DNA of 64,000 bases from Alkalihalobacterium chitinilyticum (GTDB lineage Bacteria; Bacillota; Bacilli; Bacillales; Bacillaceae_F). Each line of letters begins with the position of its first letter. Position 1 is the first letter of the stretch. This document shows positions 63,688 to 64,000 of the stretch, piece by piece. The translations under genes and the position numbers were made by a program. The stretch lies in assembly GCF_029028005.1 (NCBI RefSeq), contig NZ_JAOTPO010000007.1:167607-231606 (forward strand), given 5' to 3'. The notes under the pieces are model-generated. The model saw nothing but the letters and a program-made list of their open reading frames with translations, had not been told where the DNA came from and ran no database searches.

Positions 63688-64000
<313 letters not shown>

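Overview
This window looks like the replication-origin region of a Bacillaceae chromosome, close to the Bacillus / Alkalihalobacillus group. The evidence is the gene order rnpA-rpmH-oriC-dnaA-dnaN-yaaA-recF-remB-gyrB-gyrA-rrn to the right of the origin. To the left lie yidC(spoIIIJ)-jag-mnmE-mnmG-rsmG-noc-parA-parB, yyaC, ychF, rpsF-ssb-rpsR, gdpP-rplI-dnaC, purA and walRKHIJ-htrC-rlmH. A sporulation gene (yyaC), noc and two perfect parS sites support a spore-forming Firmicute. The origin is bipartite: DnaA boxes lie upstream of dnaA (about 52.1-52.4 kb) and between dnaA and dnaN (54.0-54.15 kb). The second part carries a DnaA-trio tract and an AT-rich unwinding zone.

Layout. At 1-4183 is the 3' part of the glycolytic operon (pgk, tpiA, gpmI, eno) on the plus strand. 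At 4397-6201 an IS256-family element sits between two unrelated tandem-repeat arrays and has no target duplication. At 6.2-15.3 kb is an AT-rich accessory block. It contains a protein with two apparent winged-helix segments (replication-initiator-like), a set of 34-bp palindromic iterons, a three-gene operon divergent from an XRE repressor, and two tandem large serine recombinases ending inside the 3' end of rlmH. At 15.2-52 kb are core origin-proximal genes, almost all on the minus strand and so co-directional with leftward replication, with a tRNA/5S cluster at 26.3-26.9 kb. At 52-64 kb are oriC and the rightward genes up to a truncated 16S rRNA gene.

The most interesting region is the accessory block. 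Its paired large serine recombinases abutting rlmH resemble the ccr/rlmH arrangement of staphylococcal cassette chromosomes (SCC), but nothing else in it resembles classical SCC cargo. The replication-like gene (minus strand) and the recombinase operon (plus strand) are each preceded by a leader with the same 15-nt and 12-nt boundary motifs around a different middle. These form a long hairpin with a T-rich tail, which suggests a shared RNA-level switch coupling replication and excision. The last 21 codons of the distal recombinase are read antisense to rlmH, so its C-terminus may depend on whether the element is integrated.

The glycolytic operon points toward oriC, opposite to the usual Bacillus arrangement. 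Together with the IS256 copy lying at a junction of two different repeat arrays, this suggests an IS-mediated inversion whose breakpoint is just downstream of eno. All functional calls come from reading the sequence; no database search was run.
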